This document shows positions 1-5,652 of a DNA stretch of 14,848 bases, piece after piece. Within the stretch, counting starts at the first letter, position 1; each line of letters opens with the position of its first letter. The translations under genes were made by a program, and so were the position numbers. The DNA is from Klebsiella pneumoniae (GTDB lineage Bacteria > Bacteroidota > Bacteroidia > Flavobacteriales > Flavobacteriaceae): positions 1 through 14,848 of the forward strand of contig CALPPA020000013.1 of assembly GCA_943325355.2 (NCBI GenBank), read 5' to 3'. Below the pieces are notes generated by a model, which saw nothing but the letters and a program-made list of their open reading frames with translations, had not been told where the DNA came from and searched no databases.

Positions 1-1142
1 AGCGTGATAATGGTTGCCAAAACAATCAACACGTTTTCTATGCTAAAAACTACTGGATAAGCCAGTGTTGGCGTAATCATCACCAATTCATAATGTTGTT
101 GCAATAACACAATAGCAATTCCTAAAGTCAATCCAATAATTCCACCAAAAACACTCAATAATGTTCCTTGCAGTAGGAATATTTTGCGCAAATCTTTGAT
201 TTCGGTTCCCAAATTTAAAAGTGTTTTCAGGTTTGCTTTCTTGTCTAGAATCATCATAATTAGTGCGCCAATCAAGTTGAAAAGAGCAATGATAATAACC
301 AAAGTAAAAATCAAATAAACCGCAAGATTTTCGGTATTCAACATTTTATACAAAGATTCGTTGAGTTGAGCTCTATTTTTTAAGTTGATTTTATTGTTGA
401 AAATGGTTTTAAGTTTGCTAACGATTGCATTTTCATCGGCATCTTTTTTCATTTTGACTTCAATTCCCGAAATTTGATTGGGTTTGTATTCTAGTAATTC
501 TTGGGCTAAACCTAAATCGGCAAAAACATATTTAGAATCCAAGTCTTCGCTGATGGCATAAATCCCAACTGGAAACACTTCCATTTCATTAAAAGCTTCG
601 GCAGGATTTTCTATAGCCCCTTTTCCTGGTTTTGGAACTAAAATTGCTAACGAGTTGTTGAAATCGAGCAATCCCAACGAAAATTTTTGAGCAATTCCAT
701 AACCCACGACCACTTCATCGGTATTTGGGTTTAGCCAAATACCGTTGTAAAGTGTTTTTTTAATTTCATTTACCTTATTAAAATTCGAATCGATGCCTTT
801 TAAATAAGTAACTTCTTGTTTTCCGTTAAAAGTAAATAAAACACGCTCTTCTAGTATTTTGGTATACGAAGCTACTCCTTCGATTTCCTTAATTTTGTTT
901 TCTTGGATAGGTGAAACAAAAAAGGATTTTCCTAAAGCACTGGTAATTTTTATATCCGGATCAATATTATTGGAAAAAGAAAGGCTGAACACTTTCAGCC
1001 CGCTAAAAACTGATAAAACCACAAACAAAGCCATTGCGCCAACAATTATTCCCATACTGGCAATGCGATTTATTATATTAATAGCGTTGTTTTTGCTGTT
1101 GCTAAAAATATAACGTTTGGCTATGTAAAGAGGAAAATTCAA
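1..1142 (-). CDS. LolC/LolE-like ABC transporter permease (FtsX family), C-terminus cut by the window edge
   Basis: Inner-membrane permease of the LolC/LolE type, which together with a LolD-like ATPase extracts lipoproteins from the inner membrane for outer-membrane sorting. About 380 codons are visible without a stop; family members have roughly 400-415 residues, so only the tail is missing. The N-terminus reads NFPLYIAKRYIFS, followed by a membrane segment (about residues 29-50, GIIVGAMALFVVLSVFSG), a long periplasmic MacB-like domain (about 50-260) and FtsX-type membrane segments near 268-295 and 316-350. I place the start at a TTG (1140-1142). The rbfA stop lies in the same frame just upstream, so nothing further upstream is possible, and the next ATG (about residue 29) would remove the conserved N-terminus. 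It follows rbfA by 3 nt, so co-transcription is likely. The family is secure; the exact substrate is inferred. Confidence 0.88.
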   Translation of the reverse strand, partial: MNFPLYIAKRYIFSNSKNNAINIINRIASMGIIVGAMALFVVLSVFSGLKVFSLSFSNNIDPDIKITSALGKSFFVSPIQENKIKEIEGVASYTKILEERVLFTFNGKQEVTYLKGIDSNFNKVNEIKKTLYNGIWLNPNTDEVVVGYGIAQKFSLGLLDFNNSLAILVPKPGKGAIENPAEAFNEMEVFPVGIYAISEDLDSKYVFADLGLAQELLEYKPNQISGIEVKMKKDADENAIVSKLKTIFNNKINLKNRAQLNESLYKMLNTENLAVYLIFTLVIIIALFNLIGALIMMILDKKANLKTLLNLGTEIKDLRKIFLLQGTLLSVFGGIIGLTLGIAIVLLQQHYELVMITPTLAYPVVFSIENVLIVLATIIT

Positions 1143-1145
1143 ATT

Positions 1146-1538
1146 TTATTGAAATCTACGTTTGTCTAAAAGATCACGGTTTTCTATAGGATTTTCTTTG
1201 GAGGACAAAGCACTGTCAATTTTTTCGATGTAGTCTAATGAATCATCTATAAAGAATACTAAATTGGGAACTTTTCGCAATTGTAAGCGCACTCTTTGAG
1301 ATAAATCGTGCTTGATTAATTTAGAATTTGTTTTTATTGCTACCAATGTTTCCTTGGCTTTTTCTTGAGGGAAAATGCTTAAATGTATTGTCGCTACTGA
1401 TAAATCTGTAGTTACAACAACTTTGGATACTGAAATTATCAAATTTGTAACTCCATTTTTTCTCACTTCACCTTGTAGGATGTCTACCAAATCTTTTTGG
1501 ATAACTCCTCCTATTTTTTTCTGTCTATTTGTTTCCAT
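1146..1538 (-). CDS. rbfA: 30S ribosome-binding factor A
   Basis: RbfA is a small KH-type protein that binds immature 30S subunits and helps 16S rRNA 5'-end maturation, notably in the cold. The 130-residue product beginning METNRQKKIGGVIQKDL has the RbfA pattern: an N-terminal helix, then a stretch on secondary-structure changes (VSKVVVTTDLSVATIHLSIFP), and the region RVRLQLRKVPNLVFFIDDSLDYIEKID, which corresponds to the family's R-K-x-P-x-L-x-F-x-x-D signature. The frame is open 16 codons further upstream, but that extension (MWLCVFVAVKK...) is unlike the family and runs through a small tandem repeat, so I chose the ATG at 1536-1538. It lies directly upstream of the permease gene and is divergent from mce. 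Confidence 0.92.
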   Translation of the reverse strand: METNRQKKIGGVIQKDLVDILQGEVRKNGVTNLIISVSKVVVTTDLSVATIHLSIFPQEKAKETLVAIKTNSKLIKHDLSQRVRLQLRKVPNLVFFIDDSLDYIEKIDSALSSKENPIENRDLLDKRRFQ

Positions 1539-1564
1539 TGTGCAAAAATACAATTTTTTTACAG

Positions 1565-1588
1565 CCACAAAGACGCAAAGCCACAAAG
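1565..1588. repeat. Three tandem 8-bp units (CCACAAAG-type)
   Basis: Three consecutive octamers, CCACAAAG, ACGCAAAG and CCACAAAG, lie in the divergent intergenic region between rbfA and mce. AAAG-rich runs of this kind are common between genes in Flavobacterium (recalled, not searched). No function can be assigned. Confidence 0.6.
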
Positions 1589-1618
1589 TTTAGATTTAAA
1601 TCTTTGAAGGCATTAATT

Positions 1619-1645
1619 TTGAACCTTAAAATTTATTTATATTTA
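1619..1645 (+). promoter_or_regulatory. Weak candidate promoter for the epimerase gene
   Basis: TTG at 1619-1621 is followed after 16 bp by TATATTTA (1638-1645), one mismatch from the Bacteroidota -7 consensus TANNTTTG. The spacer is one base shorter than the usual 17-23 bp. AT-rich DNA produces such matches by chance, so this is tentative. Confidence 0.25.
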
Positions 1646-1689
1646 CATAAAATTCGAACCTCATTATTTCAGCCGCAAAATAGTAAACA

Positions 1690-2091
1690 ATGAAAAAAAT
1701 TGAACACCTAGGAATTGCAGTCAATAATTTAGAAGAGTCTTCGCTACTTTACGAAAAACTCTTTGGTTCACCAGCATACAAACTAGAAGAGGTTGCTAGT
1801 GAAGGAGTTAAAACCGCTTTTTTTATGAGTGGCCCTAATAAAATTGAACTCCTTGAAGCTACCAACCCAGAAAGTCCTATTGCTAAATTTATTGCCAAAA
1901 AAGGGGAGGGGATTCATCACATTGCTTTTGATGTTGAAGATATTCAGCTTGAAATTGCCCGTTTAAAAAATGAAGGATTTGTCATTCTGAATGAAGTTCC
2001 AAAAAAAGGAGCTGATAATAAGTTAGTTGTGTTTTTACATCCAAAAAGCACTAATGGTGTTTTGATAGAATTGTGTCAAGAGATTCGATAA
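1690..2091 (+). CDS. mce: Methylmalonyl-CoA epimerase (VOC superfamily)
   Basis: Interconverts (R)- and (S)-methylmalonyl-CoA, linking propionyl-CoA or odd-chain and branched amino-acid catabolism to succinyl-CoA through methylmalonyl-CoA mutase. The 133-residue protein has the family length and two VOC beta-alpha-beta-beta-beta modules. The N-terminus MKKIEHLGIAVNNLEES supplies the first metal-ligand His (H6). GEGIHHIAFDVEDI supplies the second His (H76/H77), and VLIEL supplies the C-terminal Glu ligand (E127). E53 in KIELLEA is the likely fourth ligand, where some homologs have Gln. The ATG at 1690 fits the family start exactly. It is divergent from rbfA, with no downstream partner gene here. 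It could in principle be another small VOC enzyme, but the overall pattern is that of the epimerase. Confidence 0.9.
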   Translation: MKKIEHLGIAVNNLEESSLLYEKLFGSPAYKLEEVASEGVKTAFFMSGPNKIELLEATNPESPIAKFIAKKGEGIHHIAFDVEDIQLEIARLKNEGFVILNEVPKKGADNKLVVFLHPKSTNGVLIELCQEIR

Positions 2092-2236
2092 ATTTAGTAT
2101 GGTTTTGCATAGACAAAGGAATCTAGAAATCAGTTAATTCTGTTTCGAGGATTGCATTAAAGAGTTGAAAAAAAAATCTATTTCAAAAATAGTCGCAACA
2201 AATATAAAACAGTATTTATTTCAAAGATGCAATATT

Positions 2237-2280
2237 GGTCCGATAGCTCTTTCGGTTAGGGCAACTGACTACTATCAGAT
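2237..2280 (+). pseudogene. tRNA fragment: 5' half duplicated from the tRNA(CAT) at 4010
   Basis: The first 36 bases (2237-2272) match the first 36 bases of the intact tRNA at 4010-4045 except at three positions (T to G in the acceptor strand, A to T in the D loop, A to G in the D stem). The anticodon-arm sequence then degenerates to ACTATCAG, and no T arm or matching 3' acceptor strand follows. It cannot fold as a functional tRNA. It may be the relic of a tandem tRNA duplicate, or one end of an element that used the tRNA 5' half as its target. The sequence match is direct observation; its origin is inference. Confidence 0.75.
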
Positions 2281-2450
2281 TCTTGTTATTCAAACATATT
2301 TTATTTACAAGAACATTTCCTAAAACATTCAAATTTGTGTACATACTATTTGCATGCTGCATAATGGGTTAAACATTATTTTATTTTTGAACAAATCTAG
2401 TATTTTAAAAAACACTAATTCTAACTATGTTTTACGATTCAATTATCTTA

Positions 2451-2592
2451 TTATTTTTTGAGTAGCATTTCTGAAATTATTATTTGTTTTGTATTTCCAT
2501 CAATATTTTCAAATGTTCTTGTATTCGAATGATTCTGTTACTTTTTCAGAAAGCCAGTTTCTTAAGGTGACTATGTTTAATTTTATGCTCAT
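2451..2592 (-). pseudogene. Possible frameshifted small gene, unrecognised
   Basis: On the minus strand an ATG at 2590-2592 opens 27 codons (MSIKLNIVTLRNWLSEKV...) ending at TGA (2509-2511). A one-base shift at that point continues the coding-like character as ENIDGNTKQIIISEMLLKK, ending at a TAA (2451-2453), which would give a product of about 46 residues. It starts 47 nt after the stop of the TnpA-like gene on the same strand, so it may once have followed it in a transcript. I recognise no family. In such AT-rich DNA this could be chance, so the call is weak. Confidence 0.22.
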
Positions 2593-2639
2593 ATTTTTTA
2601 TTTTTAATAAGGCCCTTTTGCTTATAAATATCTTCTTTA

Positions 2640-3116
2640 TTAAATTTTGCCAATTGAATATTGAACAACGTATTCATCAGTTACTCCAAATATTTTCTTT
2701 CCATTTCTTTCCAATTTAATTTGATTATAATTACTAATTCTATCATAAACTGAATCACTAACTTCTAACATATAAATATCTTTATTCCAATCAAATTCAT
2801 ATTTTTCTTCACTATTAAAAATAGCGGAGAGCTGTGGAGATTTTAATTTATCAGAAACCCCTTTGTTATTTAAGAAAAAACCACCTTTTTTATTTAAACT
2901 ATCAATAACTTTTGGTATAGTTTGATTTGTCTTTAAGGTTATAATACAAAATAATTGGTTGGATGTTCCATAAAAAAAATTAAGAATAATTCCTTTTTTT
3001 TTTGCCTTATTTTGGATACAATCCCAAATGGTTTGTTCAATTCCTGTTAAGTCATTTGCTGAAGTTTTCTTTTCTTTACTGCAGAATAAATGAATATTAA
3101 TACTTAAATGTGGCAT
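2640..3116 (-). CDS. TnpA-like (Y1/IS200-IS605 or RAYT fold) protein that has lost the HUH motif
   Basis: 158 residues, about the length of IS200/IS605 TnpA and REP-associated RAYT proteins, and the family layout can be followed. There is an N-terminal strand (LSINIHLFCSKEKKT, compare IHLVFSTKNR), a helix (IEQTIWDCIQNKAKKKG), the strand that normally carries DHVHLL, a helix (QTIPKVIDSLNKK), then YEFDWNKDIYMLEVSDSVYDRISNY in place of the usual F-WQ-GY...SVS-S...V-YI. At the catalytic HUH site the sequence reads NQLFCI (residues 53-58), so both metal-binding His are gone. Y130 sits the same distance (13 residues) before the conserved Phe as the nucleophilic Tyr does. The later His pair is R-N. 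I infer a non-transposing, possibly DNA-binding derivative. The frame is intact, which suggests it is maintained or only recently inactivated. I assigned this by eye; a distant unrelated protein remains possible. Confidence 0.55.
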   Translation of the reverse strand: MPHLSINIHLFCSKEKKTSANDLTGIEQTIWDCIQNKAKKKGIILNFFYGTSNQLFCIITLKTNQTIPKVIDSLNKKGGFFLNNKGVSDKLKSPQLSAIFNSEEKYEFDWNKDIYMLEVSDSVYDRISNYNQIKLERNGKKIFGVTDEYVVQYSIGKI

Positions 3117-3198
3117 AGTTTGAGGTTTTAATGTCTAATTATTTTAATTTGATTATTTTTTTAACTTAATAGATATACTAGATATGCCAATTTGCCAT

Positions 3199-3294
3199 TT
3201 AATCATAACTTCGAATTTTATCATCTTCAAATAATGACAATGTCTGTGTTTTATCTCCACTGATTCCTTTTGCTATTATTATTTTTGAAATCAT
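3199..3294 (-). CDS. Possible 31-residue small ORF, unrecognised
   Basis: ATG at 3292-3294 opens 31 codons reading MISKIIIAKGISGDKTQTL then SLFEDDKIRSYD, ending in TAA at 3199-3201. The composition (mixed polar residues, few Asn/Lys-only runs) is more protein-like than its surroundings. It lies 82 nt upstream of the TnpA-like gene on the same strand. A perfect -7-type motif on the minus strand (TAGTTTTG, 3398-3405) lies about 100 nt upstream but has no TTG partner at the right spacing. I recognise no family. It could be a small gene, a remnant or chance. Confidence 0.25.
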   Translation of the reverse strand: MISKIIIAKGISGDKTQTLSLFEDDKIRSYD

Positions 3295-3664
3295 AAGTTA
3301 TTCTTTGGTTAGTTTGTTTTTCATTTATTTTATGTTTAAGTTGATAATAATCGTTACTAAAAAATAATAAATTTTATGTTTTTTTTAATATCAATTTCAA
3401 AACTAAATAAGGTATTTTGAATAAGTTTACGTTTTTCCTCATTTGGGTAAAATAATTTTTAAATTGTTCATATTAGGGAGGGATATTGAACTTGAAAATC
3501 TCACTAGGGGGTTTTTGTAAGAAGGACTCTTCGATACCACGTAAGCACCAAAATAATTAAAGTGGTTAAATTTTCTGGAAAACAATATTTTAAATGATTG
3601 CTAGAAAGCACCCCAAATTACTAACATGTAACTATATATAACCTTTGGGTGTAATTATCACAGC

Positions 3665-3792
3665 CGTCTGTTCGGTTTTTTGTGCAGTATCCCGATAGTT
3701 ATCGGGACGGAACAAAAAATGTATTGAGAACCGTTTTTTAATAAAATTTTTCTAGTTCTAGAAACAATTTTCTATCGAAAATCGAACAGACG
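3665..3792. repeat. Nested inverted repeats (about 130 bp), possible structured RNA or decayed element
   Basis: The outer arms are perfect 10-mers: CGTCTGTTCG at 3665-3674 and its reverse complement CGAACAGACG at 3783-3792. Inside, TTTTTTGT (3676-3683) pairs with ACAAAAAA (3712-3719), enclosing an 8-bp hairpin TCCCGATA/TATCGGGA (3690-3707). A second hairpin TTTCTAG/CTAGAAA with a 2-nt loop lies at 3749-3764. Four levels of complementarity in 130 bp are unlikely in random AT-rich DNA. The function is unknown; possibilities are a structured transcript, a miniature element or transposase-recognised DNA. Confidence 0.6.
3691..3706. repeat. CCCGATAGTTATCGGG palindrome
   Basis: Near-perfect palindrome (only the central GT is unpaired) at the core of the nested repeat. 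The same element with a perfect GC centre lies at 12074-12089 downstream of trxA. From memory, CCCGATAGYTATCGGG is a frequent extragenic palindrome in Flavobacterium-type genomes; I have not checked this. Confidence 0.7.
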
Positions 3793-3965
3793 AAAAATTA
3801 TTATCATAAACTAATTACCTACAACGGGTTTAAAGCACTAATTTAGAAATGGTTTTGAATGTTTGAAAATGTGTTTTAATAGTTTAAATGACATTGGAAT
3901 TTATCAATAGAAAGTTATCCAAATTATAAAAATCATAAGGAATACAAAGGAAGTTTCAAATTTAT

Positions 3966-3996
3966 TTGCATCAAATGTAAAATTGTAGTAATTTCG
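3966..3996 (+). promoter_or_regulatory. Promoter of the tRNA(CAT) gene
   Basis: TTG (3966-3968, within TTTG) and TAATTTCG (3989-3996, one mismatch to TANNTTTG) are separated by 20 bp, the spacing expected for the Bacteroidota primary sigma factor. Transcription would begin within a few bases of the tRNA 5' end at 4010. Confidence 0.5.
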
Positions 3997-4009
3997 CAAC
4001 CTCAATAAC

Positions 4010-4083
4010 GGTCCTATAGCTCATTCGGTTAGAGCAACTGACTCATAATCAGTAGGTGCTTGGTTCGATTCCAAGTGGGACCA
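4010..4083 (+). tRNA. tRNA with CAT anticodon (elongator tRNA-Met, or lysidine-modified tRNA-Ile2)
   Basis: A complete cloverleaf of 74 nt. The acceptor stem GGTCCTA pairs with TGGGACC plus a discriminator A. The D stem is GCTC/GAGC, the anticodon stem ACTGA/TCAGT, with loop CTCATAA (anticodon CAT), and the T arm is CTTGG-TTCGATT-CCAAG. CCA is not encoded. The loop fits both elongator tRNA-Met and the minor tRNA-Ile2 whose C34 is modified by TilS; it lacks the consecutive G-C pairs of initiator tRNA. I favour Met but cannot exclude Ile2. It is flanked by its own promoter and terminator, so it is a monocistronic unit. Confidence 0.93.
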
Positions 4084-4089
4084 CTATAA

Positions 4090-4124
4090 ATCCCACAAAA
4101 AAATTATTTTGTGGGATTTTTTTT
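4090..4124 (+). terminator. Intrinsic terminator of the tRNA(CAT) gene
   Basis: Perfect 11-bp stem ATCCCACAAAA (4090-4100) and TTTTGTGGGAT (4107-4117) with a 6-nt loop, followed by a T run to 4124. It lies 6 nt after the tRNA. Confidence 0.9.
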
Positions 4125-4144
4125 GTAATGTAAAGTTAAAATGT

Positions 4145-4160
4145 ATTTTATCGATAAAAT
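4145..4160. promoter_or_regulatory. 16-bp perfect palindrome upstream of the small exported-protein gene
   Basis: ATTTTATCGATAAAAT reads the same on both strands, and a second perfect palindrome ATATGCATAT follows at 4175-4184, just before the candidate promoter. The pair could be operator sites for a dimeric regulator, but AT-rich palindromes also arise by chance. Confidence 0.3.
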
Positions 4161-4183
4161 ATGCACTTTAATCGATATGCATA

Positions 4184-4214
4184 TTGGAGTGTGACAAATA
4201 AATATGTAACTTTA
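4184..4214 (+). promoter_or_regulatory. Candidate promoter for the small Pro-rich membrane protein gene
   Basis: TTG (4184-4186) and TAACTTTA (4207-4214, one mismatch to TANNTTTG) are 20 bp apart, which is ideal spacing. Transcription would start near 4221, giving a leader of about 60 nt before the ATG at 4284. Confidence 0.4.
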
Positions 4215-4283
4215 CGAACAATAATTAGTACTAATAAGAGTTACCTAATAAATTAGTTACTTAGACCGATTTACAAAATAAGT

Positions 4284-4517
4284 ATGAAGACTATGGCAAG
4301 AAGGTTTTTTATTGCAATTATATACCTCTTTGGTGTTACAATTGCATTTGCAGGTCCTCATCCTCCTTCTCCTGGATTTAAAAAACCTCCTCCTCCTCCT
4401 GGATTACCTATCAATGAAGATATTTTTTTTGTATTTATAATTGCACTTTTGTATGGATTATTTGTCATTTTTAGATATAAAATAAAATTTACATTAAACT
4501 CAAAATTTCCTTTTTAA
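4284..4517 (+). CDS. Small exported Pro-rich protein with C-terminal membrane anchor (PID-CTERM-like)
   Basis: 77 residues. An N-terminal signal peptide has a basic start (MKTMARR), a hydrophobic core (FFIAIIYLFGVTIAFA) and a likely cleavage after A23. A short Pro-rich stretch follows (residues 24-43, GPHPPSPG...PPPPPGLP). Then PINEDIFFVFIIALLYGLFVIF and a basic tail (RYKIK). This resembles the very small Flavobacteria proteins in which a Pro-rich linker leads to a PID motif, one membrane helix and basic residues, which I recall being annotated as PID-CTERM sorting proteins. Here the motif is P-I-N (42-44). The mature protein is almost nothing but linker and anchor, so no enzymatic role is likely. 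An in-frame ATG three codons in is an alternative start. The last 29 bp overlap the convergent PH-SHOCT gene. Confidence 0.62.
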   Translation: MKTMARRFFIAIIYLFGVTIAFAGPHPPSPGFKKPPPPPGLPINEDIFFVFIIALLYGLFVIFRYKIKFTLNSKFPF

Positions 4518-5175
4518 GAGCGTCGTATTCACCTTGTAAAATCAATCCGTTGTCAAGAAGTTTCTTGTAGTTTTGAAGTTTTGTAAAAAGTTCGTCTTGA
4601 GTTAATTCGTTTGACAATTTTTCTGTTGAAGTCGCTGTATTTTCAGCAATCGATTCTGCATAATTGGAAACCACTGGCATTATTTCAGCATAATTTACTA
4701 CTTCTTCTGTTTCAATTTCTTCTATATCTTCTTGAATATATTCTGGAACTTGAATATTCGCTTCTTCTGCAACAACAGGATTTTTCAAAAGATCCAATTG
4801 TTCTTTGGCATAAGTAGAAATCTTTCTAGCTTGAATTTTTGGAATGTAATCAATAGAAACCTGTAACTGTGTTTTAGTTGAAAACGAAAATTCGGAACCC
4901 AAAATATTTTCTTTCATAAAAGTTCCTTCCACTTCGTCCCAAGTAAAATCAGTAAAATTCATCGAAAGTCCCATATTCTTGGGCTGACAAATGATGATTC
5001 GTTTGTTAGTCACAACAATACTATCAGGAAAAACAGTTATAGCCGGTTTTTTTTGAACCGCGATGTATCCTATTTCTTCATTTTTCATCAATAAATTATT
5101 CAATTTTGAAGTGATTTTTTCAATGGCTTTTGGGTCTTGTTCTTCGTTTAGAAATTTTTTAAGATTATCAATCAT
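4489..5175 (-). CDS. PH-domain and SHOCT-domain protein
   Basis: 228 residues, no signal peptide or membrane helix, so probably cytoplasmic. A bacterial PH-like domain covers roughly residues 32-128: a beta-rich segment with AITVFPDSIVVTNKRIIICQP, typical of the 'v-T-n-R-l-i' pattern, then FTWDEVEGTFMKENILGSEFSF. An acidic, low-complexity linker follows (about 135-190, rich in Glu). The C-terminus (about 194-226, DELFTKLQNYKKLLDNGLILQGEYDALKKEIL) is a SHOCT motif, a short helical module often found at the ends of such proteins and thought to mediate oligomerisation. The biological role is unknown. It overlaps the convergent small membrane-protein gene by 29 bp and stands alone on its strand, 100 bp downstream of the MmcQ/YjbR gene. 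Confidence 0.8.
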   Translation of the reverse strand: MIDNLKKFLNEEQDPKAIEKITSKLNNLLMKNEEIGYIAVQKKPAITVFPDSIVVTNKRIIICQPKNMGLSMNFTDFTWDEVEGTFMKENILGSEFSFSTKTQLQVSIDYIPKIQARKISTYAKEQLDLLKNPVVAEEANIQVPEYIQEDIEEIETEEVVNYAEIMPVVSNYAESIAENTATSTEKLSNELTQDELFTKLQNYKKLLDNGLILQGEYDALKKEILSLM

Positions 5176-5210
5176 AATATACTAATTTGAATGTGTTCAG
5201 AAATGTTTTG

Positions 5211-5218
5211 CAAAAGTA
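5211..5218 (-). promoter_or_regulatory. -7 element candidate for the PH-SHOCT gene
   Basis: On the minus strand TACTTTTG matches TANNTTTG perfectly about 36 nt upstream of the ATG at 5175. No TTG lies at the expected distance upstream, so only half of the promoter is supported. Confidence 0.33.
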
Positions 5219-5275
5219 ATGCCTAATTTTGTACTTCTGCATACATTTTTTTCAAAAATGATTCGATCAAATTAA

Positions 5276-5644
5276 TTAATCCATTTTAAGAATCTCGCAT
5301 TGAATTTTTTTAGTTAAACTTTTGAAAATCAATTCATAGGAATCATCTATTAATTCTTTTACTAATTTATCGGGAACTTCATTATTTATGACAACGGTAT
5401 TCCAATGTGTTTTGCTCATATGAAACGCCGGTTTGACATCGCTATATTGAGCCCGTAATTCTTGAGCATAATCAGGATTACATTTCAAATTGACTGATGG
5501 TTCGCCCTTTTCCCATTGATTTAAAGAAGAAAGAGCAAACATTTTTCCGCCAACCTTGAACACCAAAGTGTCTTTATCAAAAGGAAAGTGTTCTGTGACA
5601 CCTTTCTTTGACAGACAATATTCGTAGAAGGTTTCTAGGTTCAT
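5276..5644 (-). CDS. MmcQ/YjbR family protein
   Basis: 122 residues, the full length for this family of small double-wing-like DNA-binding-fold proteins (E. coli YjbR). Family hallmarks are visible. The N-terminus ETFYEYCLSKKGVTEHFPFDKDTLVFKVGGKMFAL has the conserved 'KPG-E-FPF-VfkV-gKmFal' pattern. The middle is SVNLKCNPDYAQELRAQY. The signature PAFHMSKTHWNTVVI corresponds to G-Y-H-M-x-K-x-H-W. The molecular role is not established in this family. It lies 8 nt downstream of hemW and is probably co-transcribed with it. Confidence 0.88.
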   Translation of the reverse strand: MNLETFYEYCLSKKGVTEHFPFDKDTLVFKVGGKMFALSSLNQWEKGEPSVNLKCNPDYAQELRAQYSDVKPAFHMSKTHWNTVVINNEVPDKLVKELIDDSYELIFKSLTKKIQCEILKMD

Positions 5645-5652
5645 TTTTAAAA

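Larger units (their letters stand above)
2092..2639. other. AT-rich gap without an intact gene, left part of the 2.1-4.0 kb islet
   Basis: This stretch has no intact protein gene that I can support. It holds a 5'-half tRNA fragment (2237-2280) and a frameshifted minus-strand reading frame (2451-2592), listed separately. The rest is low-complexity AT-rich DNA with long A and T runs, for example an A-run near 2168-2176. I see no terminator with a strong GC stem after mce. Confidence 0.6.
3295..4009. other. AT-rich intergenic region of the islet, containing nested palindromes
   Basis: No convincing gene. From 3300 to 3470 the DNA is close to pure AT-rich low complexity. A locally GC-richer patch near 3475-3550 has no open frame that I can support on either strand and may be the remnant of something lost. 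3605-3655 contains a loose inverted repeat (CACCCCAAA against TTTGGGTG). 3665-3792 is a nest of palindromes, listed separately. The right end holds the promoter of the tRNA. Confidence 0.6.

Noticed and set aside
859..1113. Plus-strand open frame of 84 codons
   Set aside because: Antisense to the N-terminal part of the LolC/E-like permease, whose family sequence is unmistakable.
1539..1586. Longer rbfA starting further upstream
   Set aside because: The extra 16 residues are hydrophobic and unlike RbfA, and their DNA overlaps the octamer repeat; METNRQKK is the family-like start.
2489..2719. Plus-strand open frame of 76 codons rich in Phe/Ile/Leu
   Set aside because: Typical of T-rich DNA opposite A-rich coding sequence; it overlaps the 3' end of the TnpA-like gene antisense and has no family resemblance.
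3475..3550. GC-richer patch as a coding remnant
   Set aside because: Short protein-like stretches can be read on both strands, but none has a start and stop or a recognisable family.
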